64,000 nt of DNA from JBBTCX01 sp964494205 (lineage in GTDB: Bacteria; Planctomycetota; Phycisphaerae; UBA1845). The stretch is taken from contig CAZBRD010000002.1 in the NCBI GenBank assembly GCA_964494205.1, forward strand, positions 310,001-374,000, read 5' to 3'. A program made the position numbers and the translations under genes. The notes below the pieces were generated by a model. The model ran no database searches and had not been told where the DNA came from. It worked only from the letters and a program-made list of their open reading frames with translations. Below are positions 7,455 through 17,276 of this stretch, piece after piece; position 1 is the first letter of the stretch, and the number at the start of each line of letters is the position of its first letter.

Positions 7455-9215
7455 TCAATTCCTTTCAAAGACGACTTTGCCATCGAAAATCGTTTTCCAG
7501 ACTTTCACTTCGGCGAGCTTGTCGCGAGGGATGGTGAAGGGGTCGTCGTCGAGAATGACGATGTCGGCGTGAGTATTCTTCGCAATCTGGCCTAGTGCCT
7601 GTTCATTTCCAATTGCTTTGGCGGGAAGCGTGGTGTAGGCGCGGAGAGCTTCTTCTAATGTCAGAGAGTGATCCGGCAGCCAAGTGTTTCCGTCGAGCGT
7701 GCGAGCGGTGACGGCGGAATCGATACCGGGCCAAGGGTTCAGAGTTACTACGGGCCAATCGCTGCCAAAGATCACGAGTGCGCCTGCATCGACGAGTTGG
7801 CGGAAAGCATACGAGCCCTTTAATCGCTCCTTGCCGATCGCCTTTTCTGCGTAGCGCGCATCGTCGGCTTTATGAAAGGGTTGCATCGATGCGACGACTC
7901 CATGCTTGGCAAACAACGGAATGTCCGATTCGAGCAGGTGCTGTGCGTGTTCGATGCGGGGCATCGGATAACCACTCCACGATTCAGGTTGATCGGGGAA
8001 CCGGCGGACCCTGGAGTAGCAATCCAGCACGAGATGATTCGCTTCATCGCCGATTGAGTGGATGGCGGGTTGAAATCCAATCGCTCTAGTTTCAATAACC
8101 TGGCTCACAAGTCTACCGAACGGAGATGCCATCGCCGCCAGTTGGCCGCGAGGATAGGGATCGCCTTCTGAAACGTCGGCATAAGGTTCGTGCATGTAGG
8201 CGGTTCGGCTCCCTAGGGAGCCATCGGCGTAACCCTTAAATCCCAATGCACGAAAATATTCATCGTAGGCACTAAACCCTACGACATCGTTGAAGTGCTT
8301 GGTCCAGTCAGAAACGCTCAAATAGGACGCAATCCTCACTGTCAACAAGTTCTCGTCTCGCGCCTTTTTGAATGCGGGGTAGTCTGTGAGCTCGGACATA
8401 TCGTGCACGGACGTGATGCCGAATGAGTTGGCGAGTTTCATCGCGCGCTTGAGGGCTTCGATGCGTTCGTCGGTGGACACTTGCGGGACGAATTTTTCGA
8501 CGAGATCCATGGCGGATTCTTTGAGGATGCCGGTTGGCTCCATCGTTTTCGGGTCGCGTTCAATTTCGCCGCCGACGGGATCAGCGGGGCCATTTGCGTC
8601 GATTCCGGCGAGTTTGAGGGCGGCGGAGTTGGCGAGGGCTTGGTGGCCATCCATGCGGTTGAGGAAAACGGGTGTGTTGGGGGTGGCGGTGTCGATCCAT
8701 GATTTGTTGGGTTGATCCTTATTGGGCCAGCTTTCCGTGCTCCATCGGCCGCCGAGGACCCATTGGCTTTGCTGTTTGGCTTTCGCATCGGCTGCGATGG
8801 CGTTGATGAACTCGTCGCGGTTCTGCACGTCGCGGAGGTTGAGGCGGGCGAGTTGCAGGCCGCCGCCGATGATGTGGGTGTGCGAGTCGGTCATGCCGGG
8901 GATGACGCGGCGACCGCCGGCGTCGATGACTTTGGTTTGCGGGCCGATGTATGGTTTGACAGATTCATTGTTTCCAACGAACACGATCCGAGTTCCGTTG
9001 ATGGCGAGGGCAGTTGCATCTTTTGATTCGGTGGGCGGTGGCGAGCCAGGCCAGATCTTGCCGTTGAAGATGACCAGACAGGCGGCGTCACTAGCTGGCG
9101 GTTGAACGATTTTCCCATTGGTTTGCCGTTGCGTACGATGGCAGCCGAATACAAGAAGTGCTCCGAGCAAGACAAACAATAATTCTGGTTTTCCATTGAA
9201 TCGATATGCAATCAT
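7455..9215 (-). CDS. YtcJ-like metal-dependent amidohydrolase, lipoprotein
   Basis: 586 residues from ATG 9215, which has AGGGAG eight bases upstream (a TTG at 9221 is too close to that site). A hydrophobic leader with lipobox VFGC suggests an exported lipoprotein. The amidohydrolase signature GMTDSHTHIIGGG (about residue 108), a DGSLGSRTAYM block, HSIGDEAN and FGSDWPVVTLNPWPGI identify the YtcJ/AepA-like amidohydrolase_3 group, usually 530-600 residues. Members hydrolyse amide or similar C-N bonds; the substrate cannot be read from sequence. It is convergent with the CPBP gene and apparently monocistronic. Confidence 0.82.
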   Translation of the reverse strand: MIAYRFNGKPELLFVLLGALLVFGCHRTQRQTNGKIVQPPASDAACLVIFNGKIWPGSPPPTESKDATALAINGTRIVFVGNNESVKPYIGPQTKVIDAGGRRVIPGMTDSHTHIIGGGLQLARLNLRDVQNRDEFINAIAADAKAKQQSQWVLGGRWSTESWPNKDQPNKSWIDTATPNTPVFLNRMDGHQALANSAALKLAGIDANGPADPVGGEIERDPKTMEPTGILKESAMDLVEKFVPQVSTDERIEALKRAMKLANSFGITSVHDMSELTDYPAFKKARDENLLTVRIASYLSVSDWTKHFNDVVGFSAYDEYFRALGFKGYADGSLGSRTAYMHEPYADVSEGDPYPRGQLAAMASPFGRLVSQVIETRAIGFQPAIHSIGDEANHLVLDCYSRVRRFPDQPESWSGYPMPRIEHAQHLLESDIPLFAKHGVVASMQPFHKADDARYAEKAIGKERLKGSYAFRQLVDAGALVIFGSDWPVVTLNPWPGIDSAVTARTLDGNTWLPDHSLTLEEALRAYTTLPAKAIGNEQALGQIAKNTHADIVILDDDPFTIPRDKLAEVKVWKTIFDGKVVFERN

Positions 9216-9221
9216 AGGCAA

Positions 9222-9573
9222 CTCCCTGCGTGATAGCCTTTCCCATAGTGCATGGCTTCGGCGGTCCGCTCGATGGGCTGGATTATAGAAGGGACTCGCA
9301 GAGTTGTCCGTAGAGCGGACTTTCGGTCGCCCCGACTGGGGCTTATTGTTACAAGCTAATCACTATCCCATGGCTTCCGCCATGGGCTGACCGCGATCGC
9401 CGCTACCGCGGCTGGATTTGCGGGGCGCCGCTCTTGCAGCCGAACAGGCGGATCGCTCCTGTTGCGGCTGATTGTGCGGGTGGTCGCTGCCGTAGTGATC
9501 CTGTTGGATCGAGGGTGTTGCGGGTGAATTTGAAAATCGTTGCTATTGGGGATGAGTTTGCGGGTCGCAGAAT
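9222..9573. repeat. Intergenic multi-hairpin array
   Basis: Successive hairpins are GTCCG-TAGAG-CGGAC (9306-9320), GCCCC-GACT-GGGGC (9329-9342), CCCATGGC-TTCC-GCCATGGG (9367-9386) and GCCGC-TACC-GCGGC (9399-9412). A larger nested palindrome follows at about 9437-9470. The junction GGGCTGA after the third hairpin also occurs in the similar array at 19897-19983. No gene is seen. Confidence 0.6.
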
Positions 9574-10971
9574 TTGGTGACTTCGCCGGAGCCGCGCGTG
9601 ATTCGAGCGTTAGAGATTGACGGTTTGCTCTTGAGAGGCGTTCGAATCATTGATCCGTCTATTGGGCAGGATGAAGTTGGAGAATTGGCGATCGAGCGCG
9701 GGTGTATTGTCAAAAGCCGCCGCGAGTCTGATGGTCCGAGTCGTTTGGGGGAAGGTACTTCGAACATTGTGACGGGAGACCGGTTGAAAACCGATCCCAC
9801 AAATCAGGAAATCGATGCAGCTGGTTGGATTGCTTGTCCGGGTCTCGTGGACATGCATGTCCATTTGCGCGAGCCGGGGCAGACGCATAAGGAGGACATC
9901 GAATCGGGTACGGCGGCTGCGGCGGCGGGTGGGTTTACGCTGATGGCGTGCATGCCGAACACGGTGCCAGCGATTGACACTCCGGAGGTTGTGCGGCGGA
10001 TCATCGAGCGGGCGCGGGAGGTGGGCTATTGCGAGGTCGCGCCGGTGGCTGCGATTACACGCGGGCGCGAGGGACGGGAGTTGACGGACTTTAAGGCACT
10101 TCTCGAAGCCGGAGCGGTGGCGTTCAGCGATGACGGGGTGGGGGTTGAAGATGATGGCGTGATGCTGGCGGCGTTTGAGCAGGCGGCGCTGCTGGATGCG
10201 TTGCTGATTCAGCATTGCGAGTACAAGTCGATTTCAGCCGGCGGGGTGATGCACAAGGGGGATGTGTCGGCGCGGATCGGTTTGCCCGGGCTCGACCCGC
10301 GATCGGAAGAGGCGATGATCGAGCGGGATATCGATCTCTGTCGGCGGACGGGCGGTCGGTATCACGTCGCGCACATTTCGACGGCGAAGGCTGTGGAGTT
10401 GGTGCGGCGGGCAAAGTCTGACGGATTACCAGTTTCGACGGAAGTTTGCACGCATCACCTCGTACTAACGGATGAGGCGTGTGCGGATGCTGATCCGAAT
10501 ACGAAGATGCATCCACCGTTGCGGCCTATGAGCGACGTGCTGGCGTGTCGGCAGGGGTTGGTTGATGGGACGATCGATTGCATCGTGACTGATCATGCGC
10601 CACATGCGCCGAGTGAGAAAGCGGCGGGTTTCTTGAAGGCTCCGGCGGGGATCATCGGGCTGGAGACGGCCGTGGGTTTGGCGGCGAAGGCGATGGTTGA
10701 GACGGGTTTGGCGGATTGGCCGGCGGTTGTGCGGTGGTTTACGACGGCACCGCGGGGGCTGCTGCGCCGGCAAAATCCAAGCTTTGCGGTTGGTGAGCCG
10801 GCGTTGATGACACTCATTGACACTTCAACGGCGGTGACAGTGGATGCCGAAAACGTGCTTTCGAAGAGCCGAAATACCCCGTTTGGCGGATGGCAATTGC
10901 CGTGCCGAGTCGTTGGCACTATTTGCGGGAAACGCCTCGTTGGGCGGAAAGATGGGGTTCTTTTCAGGTAA
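9574..10971 (+). CDS. pyrC: Dihydroorotase (class I type)
   Basis: Catalyses reversible cyclisation of N-carbamoyl-aspartate to dihydroorotate in pyrimidine synthesis. About 465 residues. Zinc-site motifs are in order: DMHVHLREPG (about residue 92), the PNT motif CMPNTVPAIDTPE, HCEY (about 214), HISTA (about 269) and TDHAPHAPSEK (about 343). This is the bacterial PyrC/AllB-like layout. The N-terminus is uncertain: TTG 9574 and GTG 9577 are both possible and the first 40 residues carry an unusual polar insertion before GWIACPG. No other pyr gene is nearby; it appears to be transcribed alone. Confidence 0.9.
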   Translation: MVTSPEPRVIRALEIDGLLLRGVRIIDPSIGQDEVGELAIERGCIVKSRRESDGPSRLGEGTSNIVTGDRLKTDPTNQEIDAAGWIACPGLVDMHVHLREPGQTHKEDIESGTAAAAAGGFTLMACMPNTVPAIDTPEVVRRIIERAREVGYCEVAPVAAITRGREGRELTDFKALLEAGAVAFSDDGVGVEDDGVMLAAFEQAALLDALLIQHCEYKSISAGGVMHKGDVSARIGLPGLDPRSEEAMIERDIDLCRRTGGRYHVAHISTAKAVELVRRAKSDGLPVSTEVCTHHLVLTDEACADADPNTKMHPPLRPMSDVLACRQGLVDGTIDCIVTDHAPHAPSEKAAGFLKAPAGIIGLETAVGLAAKAMVETGLADWPAVVRWFTTAPRGLLRRQNPSFAVGEPALMTLIDTSTAVTVDAENVLSKSRNTPFGGWQLPCRVVGTICGKRLVGRKDGVLFR

Positions 10972-11276
10972 ATCACAGGTCTGTAAACGAGAAGCCAGCA
11001 ATGATACGCCCGGAATTACGTTGACGGTGGGATCGATTTAGTTAAGCTTATAGGACGATGCAGCGGCGGCCGTGTTTTCTCCGATGAACATAGGCCGGTG
11101 AACGCGGCCCGCAATCGTCGAGTGACAGCGGTTGGCACAGCTCTGATCCAGCGTTTGGAAAGGTGTCGCCCCGTGGGAACGTCTGACAGCCATCATTTCA
11201 CGTTTACTTCCTACTTGTTCCCCAATGGTGCGTTCGGTTCTGGATGGATCGAGTCCCTTTCTGCAAGGAGTGAGTC
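10972..11276. other. Intergenic region upstream of PilZ gene
   Basis: About 305 bp with no recognisable gene, RNA or repeat. AAGGAG at 11265-11270 is the ribosome binding site of the PilZ gene. Confidence 0.4.
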
Positions 11277-11675
11277 ATGTCTCTGTTAGCTGATGGATTG
11301 ATGTTGGAAGAGAGTCTGAGAAGTCGCATGATCGACGCGCCGGGGGCGGCGGTGTTGGAGGATCGGCGAGTCTCGCCTCGCGCGCGACGAAAGCTGGAAG
11401 TGACGTTGACTACGCTTGGCGATGCTGCGGCTGTGGAGTGCCATACGATTGACATTGGCGAAGGCGGCATGTGCGTGAAGGCGCCGGCGGGCAGCGGCTT
11501 GAGTGTCGGTCAACGCCTAGACGTGACGGTGCCCTCAAGTCCGAATCCACAAACTGGCAAGCCGGCGTTTGTGACCACGTGCTACGCGACAGTTGTTCGA
11601 AGTCACCATGGAACGCACGAGGACAAGGGTTCGGTCATGCTGGGACTTCGGTTTGATCACCCGTTCTATTTCTAG
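11277..11675 (+). CDS. PilZ-domain protein
   Basis: 132 residues. A short N-terminal helix-like region precedes a PilZ domain: EDRRVSPRARRKLEV carries the Arg-rich c-di-GMP loop (about residues 28-42), and DIGEGGMCVKAP (about 60-71) is the D-x-S/G-x-x-G strand motif with Ile-Gly in place of the usual Ser. The end has the typical MLGLRFDHP strand. The protein probably binds c-di-GMP; its output is unknown. AAGGAG precedes the ATG. A second PilZ gene lies at 18666-19121. Confidence 0.8.
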   Translation: MSLLADGLMLEESLRSRMIDAPGAAVLEDRRVSPRARRKLEVTLTTLGDAAAVECHTIDIGEGGMCVKAPAGSGLSVGQRLDVTVPSSPNPQTGKPAFVTTCYATVVRSHHGTHEDKGSVMLGLRFDHPFYF

Positions 11676-11731
11676 ATTATTGCCTGTTTGGTTACTAATG
11701 CTATTGGAAGTCAATAGCTAGCTCACCTCTC

Positions 11732-11756
11732 CACGGCCAAGCTCCGCTTGACCGTG
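11732..11756. repeat. Hairpin repeat
   Basis: CACGGCCAAG-CTCCG-CTTGACCGTG forms an imperfect 10-bp stem in the gap before the symporter gene. It belongs to the same general class of intergenic hairpins as the larger arrays in this window. Confidence 0.5.
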
Positions 11757-11886
11757 CCACCCAGACGTCGACCTTTCGCGAGTGATCTGGAGATGCGCCC
11801 TTCGAAATCTTACATCTCTTCAATTCATAAAGTTTGACCAGGAACTTTCATAGCCTTGTTCGCGCGATCATTGTAGATTTCGCGAC

Positions 11887-13248
11887 ATGAATTCGGGCGA
11901 ACAAATCGGTACAGGGGAATCGCGGGCGGTACCGCTGCACACCAAGATTCTCGTTGGGCTTGTTGTCGGGGCTGTCATTGGGCTGGCGGCGAATTACTTG
12001 GTGGGGCCGCGCGTGGCTGGCGTCGAAGTTTCGGCTGCGCGCGTGAAGTTGGAGTGGATCGCTGGGAACATTGCAGACCCGATCGGCAAGGTCTTCCTAC
12101 GACTCATCTTCATGGTCGTTATTCCGCTGGTTTTCTCGGCGCTCACGCTGGGTGTCGTGGGGTTAGGCGACGTTCGACGATTGGGTCGCGTAGGCCTGCG
12201 GACGCTGGCGTACACCGTGGTGCTCTCGATGATCGCGGTGGGAATCGGTGTTGGATTGGTCAACCTGATTCGCCCGGGCGCGGGTCTCAGTACTGAGCAA
12301 CGGGAGGTATTGAAAACGCAATATGCGGGCGATGCGGGCAAGATGGTGCAGAAGGCCGCACAGGCCAAAACGCTGAAGGACACGCTGCTCGACATTATTC
12401 CGGAGAATCCGTTGCAAGAGATGGTGGGGGCCATCGACGGGAGTTCGAAAGGCAACGGGATGCTCGCGGTCATGTTTTTTGCGCTGGCGATGGGCGCGGC
12501 GCTAACCACGATAGACTTCGAAAGGCGACGAGCCGCGGTCGGTGTATTGGAAGCGATATTCGACGCGTGCATGGCCATCATCACTTTCGCGATGCGCCTT
12601 GCGCCGGTGGCGGTGTTGTGTCTCGTGTTTGCGGTCACCTCGCGACTCGGGTTCGACGTCATCAAAGTGCTGTTTTGGTTCGCGCTGACCGTGGTGCTTG
12701 CGCTGGCGATCCACCTGTTCGTGGTGTACAGCGCAACCATTCGATTGTGCGCGGGTATGTCGCCGCGAGAGTTTTTCTCGCGCGTATCGGAGGCCATGTT
12801 GACCTCGTTTGCTACGTCGTCGTCGAGTGCGACGTTGCCGACAGCGATTCGCGTGGCTGAGAAAGATCTGGGACTTCCCAAGGAGATTTCGAATTTCGTT
12901 TTGACCGTCGGAGCTACGGGGAATCAGAACGGCACCGCCCTGTATGAGGGCATTGTTGTCTTGTTCCTCGCACAAGTGTTCGGCGTCGATCTGACCGTGC
13001 AGCAGCAGGTCGTCGTGGTGTTAATGTCGATTCTGGCAGGGGTGGGAACTGCCGGCGTGCCGGGTGGATCACTGCCGGTGATTGTGATTATCTTGAAGTC
13101 AGTTGGTGTGCCTGCGGAAGGGATCGCGATCATCCTTGGGGTTGACCGCATACTGGACATGTGCAGAACTGTACTGAACGTGACCGGAGACCTTGCGATT
13201 GCAACTTGTGTGAGTCGAGGGGAATTGAGAAGGTCGAAGAGCGAATAG
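11887..13248 (+). CDS. Dicarboxylate/amino acid:cation symporter (DAACS family)
   Basis: 453 residues with eight predicted membrane spans, the GltP/DctA/GltT length. Family landmarks are the Ser-rich hairpin TSSSSATLPTAI (about 305-316), the substrate/cation motif NQNGTALYEG (about 343-352), the second hairpin GVGTAGVPGGS (about 378-388), and DRILDMCRTVLNVTGD (about 418-433), whose Asp, Arg and Asn bind substrate and sodium. The Arg in CRTVLN fits acidic substrates such as glutamate, aspartate or C4-dicarboxylates. A soluble insert of about 45 residues follows span 3. The stop codon lies inside the terminator-like inverted repeat at 13238. Confidence 0.9.
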   Translation: MNSGEQIGTGESRAVPLHTKILVGLVVGAVIGLAANYLVGPRVAGVEVSAARVKLEWIAGNIADPIGKVFLRLIFMVVIPLVFSALTLGVVGLGDVRRLGRVGLRTLAYTVVLSMIAVGIGVGLVNLIRPGAGLSTEQREVLKTQYAGDAGKMVQKAAQAKTLKDTLLDIIPENPLQEMVGAIDGSSKGNGMLAVMFFALAMGAALTTIDFERRRAAVGVLEAIFDACMAIITFAMRLAPVAVLCLVFAVTSRLGFDVIKVLFWFALTVVLALAIHLFVVYSATIRLCAGMSPREFFSRVSEAMLTSFATSSSSATLPTAIRVAEKDLGLPKEISNFVLTVGATGNQNGTALYEGIVVLFLAQVFGVDLTVQQQVVVVLMSILAGVGTAGVPGGSLPVIVIILKSVGVPAEGIAIILGVDRILDMCRTVLNVTGDLAIATCVSRGELRRSKSE

Positions 13249-13297
13249 CGAAGGTGGGCGCGAATGCCCGTTGGTCCTTCGCTATTCGCTCTACTTT
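13238..13297 (+). terminator. Perfect 17-bp inverted repeat, probable terminator
   Basis: AGAGCGAATAGCGAAGG (13238-13254) pairs exactly with 13276-13292 across a 21-nt loop and is followed by ACTTTT. It includes the symporter's stop codon (13246-13248). The T-tract is weak, so termination or transcript 3'-end protection are both possible. Confidence 0.6.
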
Positions 13298-13335
13298 TGG
13301 CCATTCACGAATACGAATGAACCCTGTTCCATTCG

Positions 13336-13420
13336 TCCGCCCTCCGGGCGGAGCAATTGTAAAGAGCTTGGAAACCAGGGGCTGAAAGCCCCTGGCAACT
13401 ACCGTGCGCCCTTACGGGCG
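13336..13420. repeat. Three-hairpin intergenic module, copy 2
   Basis: Same order as the module at 2440-2520. TCCGCCC-TCC-GGGCGGA is at 13336-13352, CCAGGGGCT-GAA-AGCCCCTGG at 13375-13395 and CGCCC-TTAC-GGGCG at 13407-13420. The linker GGCAACTACCGTG matches copy 1 closely. Stem differences between copies are mostly compensated. Confidence 0.7.
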
Positions 13421-13457
13421 ATGTTTCATCCAGGCTCAATTCGAAGTCACCCGATCC

Positions 13458-16400
13458 CTATTCCTTTGGATCGTTGACTTCCCTAGCATCTTTTTGTGAG
13501 TCTGCTTTCAGTGATTCTGGTTGTTCGAGTTTCTTCTGAGGAGCCATGATCAGGTTTCTGGTTCGAAGCTCAGCCGCGTCGAAGCCGCGGGAACGGGCGT
13601 AGTCTTCCGTCAGGCGGATGTCGACCTTGCTGTCCACCACGATGTTCCGGCCCTTGTGATTGATATTGAACTTGGTGAGCGTAGGAACCAAATCACTGCC
13701 GACTTCCGTGATCGTGAATTGGACCGATTCGATTTCCGATGCAACGTTGGCTGACAACTCTTCGTAGTCCGCCTCAAAGCCCTCCGGCGGGGTGACGGTC
13801 GCGGTCACACCCCAATCACCTTCAGTTTCGAACACGAATGGATACAGCTGCTCAGTCTCATCCCAGAGAACGTATTCAGGTTCGAAAATGAGCAGTTCCG
13901 ACCCCGTCAGGCGCGTACACTTGGCAGGGTAGTGGCGATTGAAAGCCGTCACCAATAGCGAGACGTGTTTCTTTTTCAGCTCGCCGCAGTCGAGGTCGCA
14001 AACGACATCGCCGAGGTAAATATCGACGTCCGAATCGGAGTCATAATCAACGGGCGTGATGATGAGATAGTCGCCGGGTGGCAGGTTCAACATGGCGATG
14101 CCAGATGAGTTGGTTGTCGCACATGCAGCAGGTCCACAGTTCTCCGCGATGTCTTCGAAATCGTGCCAGAAAATGCCCCACCATTGATTGGTGTGCTGGC
14201 GAGCGCAACTGCCGTTGGATTTGTCGTAGGCGCAGATGTTGACGCCGACAAGTGGCGTTTTGGCCGGGACCGGGTGATGTCCGAAGCCGATCGTGTATTT
14301 GTTCGCCTCCACTCGGATGTTGGAATTGTGTTTGACAGTCACGTTGACGTTTGCTGACGAAGTATTCCCGCACGCGTCTGAGGCAACGTACGTCACGGGG
14401 GTGGTGACTCCAGCGGTGAAGAGGGCCGGGCCGTTGTGGCTGACGGAGACTGTTCCACCGCATGAGTCGGTCGCCGTCGCTGTTGGCAGTGTGGCGGCCT
14501 GAGTACCGTTACAGTTGGTGTCGGTGACGGTGATGGGTGTCGTGTTGACGGTTAGGACCGGCGGAACCAGATCAACCACCGCAACGAGCTGGTCACAGGA
14601 CGATGAGTTTCCACACGCATCCGTAGCTGACCAGGTTCGCGTAATAGTCTGCGTCGTGCCGCATCCGGGGATGGCTGCGTCGCTTGAAGTGATCGAAACA
14701 TCTCCACAATTGTCCGAGCCGGTAGCAGAGCCGTTAGCAGCGATGTTGGTGTTAGCCGGGCACTGAAGGGTCGCATGGGGCGGACAGCTGATCGAAGGGG
14801 CGGTGTTGTCATCCACCGTTACAATCTGCGACTCCGAAAACGCGTTCAAGCATTCGTCGGTCGCCGTCCAGGTTCGAGTCAACGTGTATTCGCTTACGCA
14901 CGAACCATCTGTTCGAGTTTCACTAAACGCGATGCTGGGAGACTCGTTGCAGTTGTCGTCTGTTGTGGGGTCTCCGGGAGGTGGCACCGCGTCACATTCG
15001 ACGCTGACATCAGCCGGGATGCCTAACAGGACCGGCGCTGTCGTGTCGAGCACGCAGATGGAGTGCGAGGCTGAAACCGAGTTGCTGCAACTGTCTGACG
15101 CGGTCCAGGTGCGAATAAGTTTGTAAGTACCGGGACATGCGCCAGGGTCCGTAGTTTCAGTCAATGCGACCGGAAGAGTGCCCTCGCAGGTGTCAGCGGC
15201 TGTCACTGTTGGCGCTGGTGGAATTGCATCGCACTCAGCCGATGCCTTGTTGGGCACTCCACTCAATACCGGAGCCGCGGTATCGACGACATTAATCGTT
15301 TGAATGCATGTGGCTGAGTTTGAGGCGTTGGATGCTGTCCAGGTGCGCGCGATCGAATAAGTGCTGCCGCAATTCGATGTCACCGCATCGCTGGAACTGA
15401 TCGTGATCGTGCCGCAACCGGTGGCGGTCGCCTGACCGGTGGCAGCTTCTGATGTGTCGGCAGGGCACTCAAGCGTGGCGTCTGCCGGGCATGTGATGGC
15501 CAACTGTCCACCGCCACTGCTGACTTCGGCGAGATAGACACCGAAGCTGAGGTTGCTGAATCGGGCAATGAATGCCACGTTGTTACTGTTGTTCATTGAG
15601 TTCGCCAGACCTGAGCGTGCATTGTTCTGCGCAACGATGTAGCTTGGGTTCTGTCCGCCGACTGTTGAAAAAGTGCCACCAAGTTGCACAGGCGCGATGG
15701 AGCTGTCCGAAATGCGGACGAGCTCGGGCGTGCAGACGTCATAGAAATAAAGGCCTCTGAAGCCGACTCCCGGGCTGGATGTTCCCGTGGCGCGAAACAG
15801 AAGGTTTCCGGAGTCGTTGATGGCGGCGCTCTCCTGAAGAAGATTGCCAAATGCAGCCGGCGGTGACGCGAGGCCGGGCACGGGGGAGCTTAGGTTCGCG
15901 ATCAGAGAGATGGGCGTGCCGTCGATGTCTGTGGCGTAAAAGCCCTGCTGGTTCGGCGTCGGGCTGTTGATCACGAAGGAATAGTGTCCGACCTGATTGA
16001 GTTCATTGACCGCGGGCGGAGAGTTTCCACTGAACTCTGCAGGTGGAACGGTTTCACCCGGGATCGAGATTCCGCCCAGCGTGTCGAGAATTCGTGCGTG
16101 GGTATAGGTCGAGCCGGAGGGAGTTGCGGAATAAGTTCCGAACTCGCTTCCCGTTGGATTGTTGCGGAACACAACTACGCCGAGGTTGTTGATGTCGAAA
16201 CTGTAACCAGAGGGATCGAAAGTATCGGTAAAGGTCAGCGCGCGACCGGGGACTGGTTGTCCACGGAACGCGACCGTGGTAATCGCACCGCCAGTCACGG
16301 GAACTGCAAAGATACCATTGCGGAACGATGGACTCGGTCCAAGGTTGCCGGAGAATGCGACGGTGCCGGTGCTGTTAATAACCGGCGTGCCGCGCAAGTC

Positions 16401-17276
16401 TCGAAAATTGCCGATGGGGCCGATGGGGACGCTAACCGGGCCGATCGTCTGTGTGCTATCGGCTAGCACAATACTTGGTCCGCCGCTCACCGTCGTGCCA
16501 TAGATTCCGTTTGCGGTGGTTGATGGTGGAATGAGGAACTGTCCCCAATACACGATTTGGCCGGCGTCGTTGATGGCGGCGGTCTCTTGTGTGCTTACAA
16601 ATAGAAACGTCTGAAATGTCGCGGTTGGCTGGCCGGGAACCGTCGTAAATGTGTCGACGATTTTCTTGATGGGTCCGCCAGTCGTCTTTACGACGTAATG
16701 GCCAGAGCCCGAGCCGCCAGTTCCGCCGAATGTCGCAAAGAAGAGTACGTCGCCTGCATTATTTAGTCGCGGGTTGGTGACGCTGCTGAATCGCGCACCG
16801 GCAGGGCGGTCGGGCACAACGAATGTTGGTATGCCCGGAGAGACTTCGGTCGTGTCGACAAGAACAGCCAATGGAAAGCCCGGTCGCTTTGCATATAGCC
16901 CCGAGGCAGTTTGTGAGTTTGGGCTTCCGGTTTGCGAGCTTCCGGCACGGAATACGATTTCATTGGATTCGTTGATTACAGGGGCGACTCCGACATCGAC
17001 GTTCAGGAATGAAATGCCCGCGCCGCGACCGGGAACCGGATCGCCGTTTTTGACAACGTGGGTAACCGTAACGGCTGCTTGGGATAATGAAGTTGATAAG
17101 AGTAATGTTAACAAAGAAACTGGCAGGGGAAGAAAGGCACAAGACATTTCAAACAAGAGAATTGGTTTCTTGCACTTTCCGAAGGCAATAGGCGAGGCAC
17201 TTGTCACCTCTGCGCAACACTTCCCCTGAATCGACTGCGCGCACCCACGACCCGATACGTTTTCAGTAGTTCTCAT
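13458..17276 (-). CDS. Very large secreted protein with NxxGxVxF repeats and HYR-like Ig domains
   Basis: 1272 residues. ATG 17276 has GGAGG seven bases upstream and gives a signal peptide with an unusually long N-region; an internal ATG at 17147 would begin directly at the hydrophobic core but lacks a good site. Residues about 65-590 hold at least seven units with an N-x-x-G-x-V/L-x-F pattern (for example INDAGQIVYWG, INSTGTVAFSG, INDSGNLLFRA), typical of choice-of-anchor beta-propeller-like surface proteins. About 600-1000 holds five Cys-rich HYR/Ig-like domains starting CPADATLECPA and repeating TRTWTA/TD. The C-terminal 250 residues are unrecognised and acidic. Likely cell-surface; no anchor motif seen. 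Confidence 0.72.
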   Translation of the reverse strand: MRTTENVSGRGCAQSIQGKCCAEVTSASPIAFGKCKKPILLFEMSCAFLPLPVSLLTLLLSTSLSQAAVTVTHVVKNGDPVPGRGAGISFLNVDVGVAPVINESNEIVFRAGSSQTGSPNSQTASGLYAKRPGFPLAVLVDTTEVSPGIPTFVVPDRPAGARFSSVTNPRLNNAGDVLFFATFGGTGGSGSGHYVVKTTGGPIKKIVDTFTTVPGQPTATFQTFLFVSTQETAAINDAGQIVYWGQFLIPPSTTANGIYGTTVSGGPSIVLADSTQTIGPVSVPIGPIGNFRDLRGTPVINSTGTVAFSGNLGPSPSFRNGIFAVPVTGGAITTVAFRGQPVPGRALTFTDTFDPSGYSFDINNLGVVVFRNNPTGSEFGTYSATPSGSTYTHARILDTLGGISIPGETVPPAEFSGNSPPAVNELNQVGHYSFVINSPTPNQQGFYATDIDGTPISLIANLSSPVPGLASPPAAFGNLLQESAAINDSGNLLFRATGTSSPGVGFRGLYFYDVCTPELVRISDSSIAPVQLGGTFSTVGGQNPSYIVAQNNARSGLANSMNNSNNVAFIARFSNLSFGVYLAEVSSGGGQLAITCPADATLECPADTSEAATGQATATGCGTITISSSDAVTSNCGSTYSIARTWTASNASNSATCIQTINVVDTAAPVLSGVPNKASAECDAIPPAPTVTAADTCEGTLPVALTETTDPGACPGTYKLIRTWTASDSCSNSVSASHSICVLDTTAPVLLGIPADVSVECDAVPPPGDPTTDDNCNESPSIAFSETRTDGSCVSEYTLTRTWTATDECLNAFSESQIVTVDDNTAPSISCPPHATLQCPANTNIAANGSATGSDNCGDVSITSSDAAIPGCGTTQTITRTWSATDACGNSSSCDQLVAVVDLVPPVLTVNTTPITVTDTNCNGTQAATLPTATATDSCGGTVSVSHNGPALFTAGVTTPVTYVASDACGNTSSANVNVTVKHNSNIRVEANKYTIGFGHHPVPAKTPLVGVNICAYDKSNGSCARQHTNQWWGIFWHDFEDIAENCGPAACATTNSSGIAMLNLPPGDYLIITPVDYDSDSDVDIYLGDVVCDLDCGELKKKHVSLLVTAFNRHYPAKCTRLTGSELLIFEPEYVLWDETEQLYPFVFETEGDWGVTATVTPPEGFEADYEELSANVASEIESVQFTITEVGSDLVPTLTKFNINHKGRNIVVDSKVDIRLTEDYARSRGFDAAELRTRNLIMAPQKKLEQPESLKADSQKDAREVNDPKE

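Noticed and set aside
11994..12881. 295-codon frame opposite the symporter gene
   Set aside because: Shadow of a high-GC coding region; the plus strand encodes a full, motif-rich DAACS transporter.
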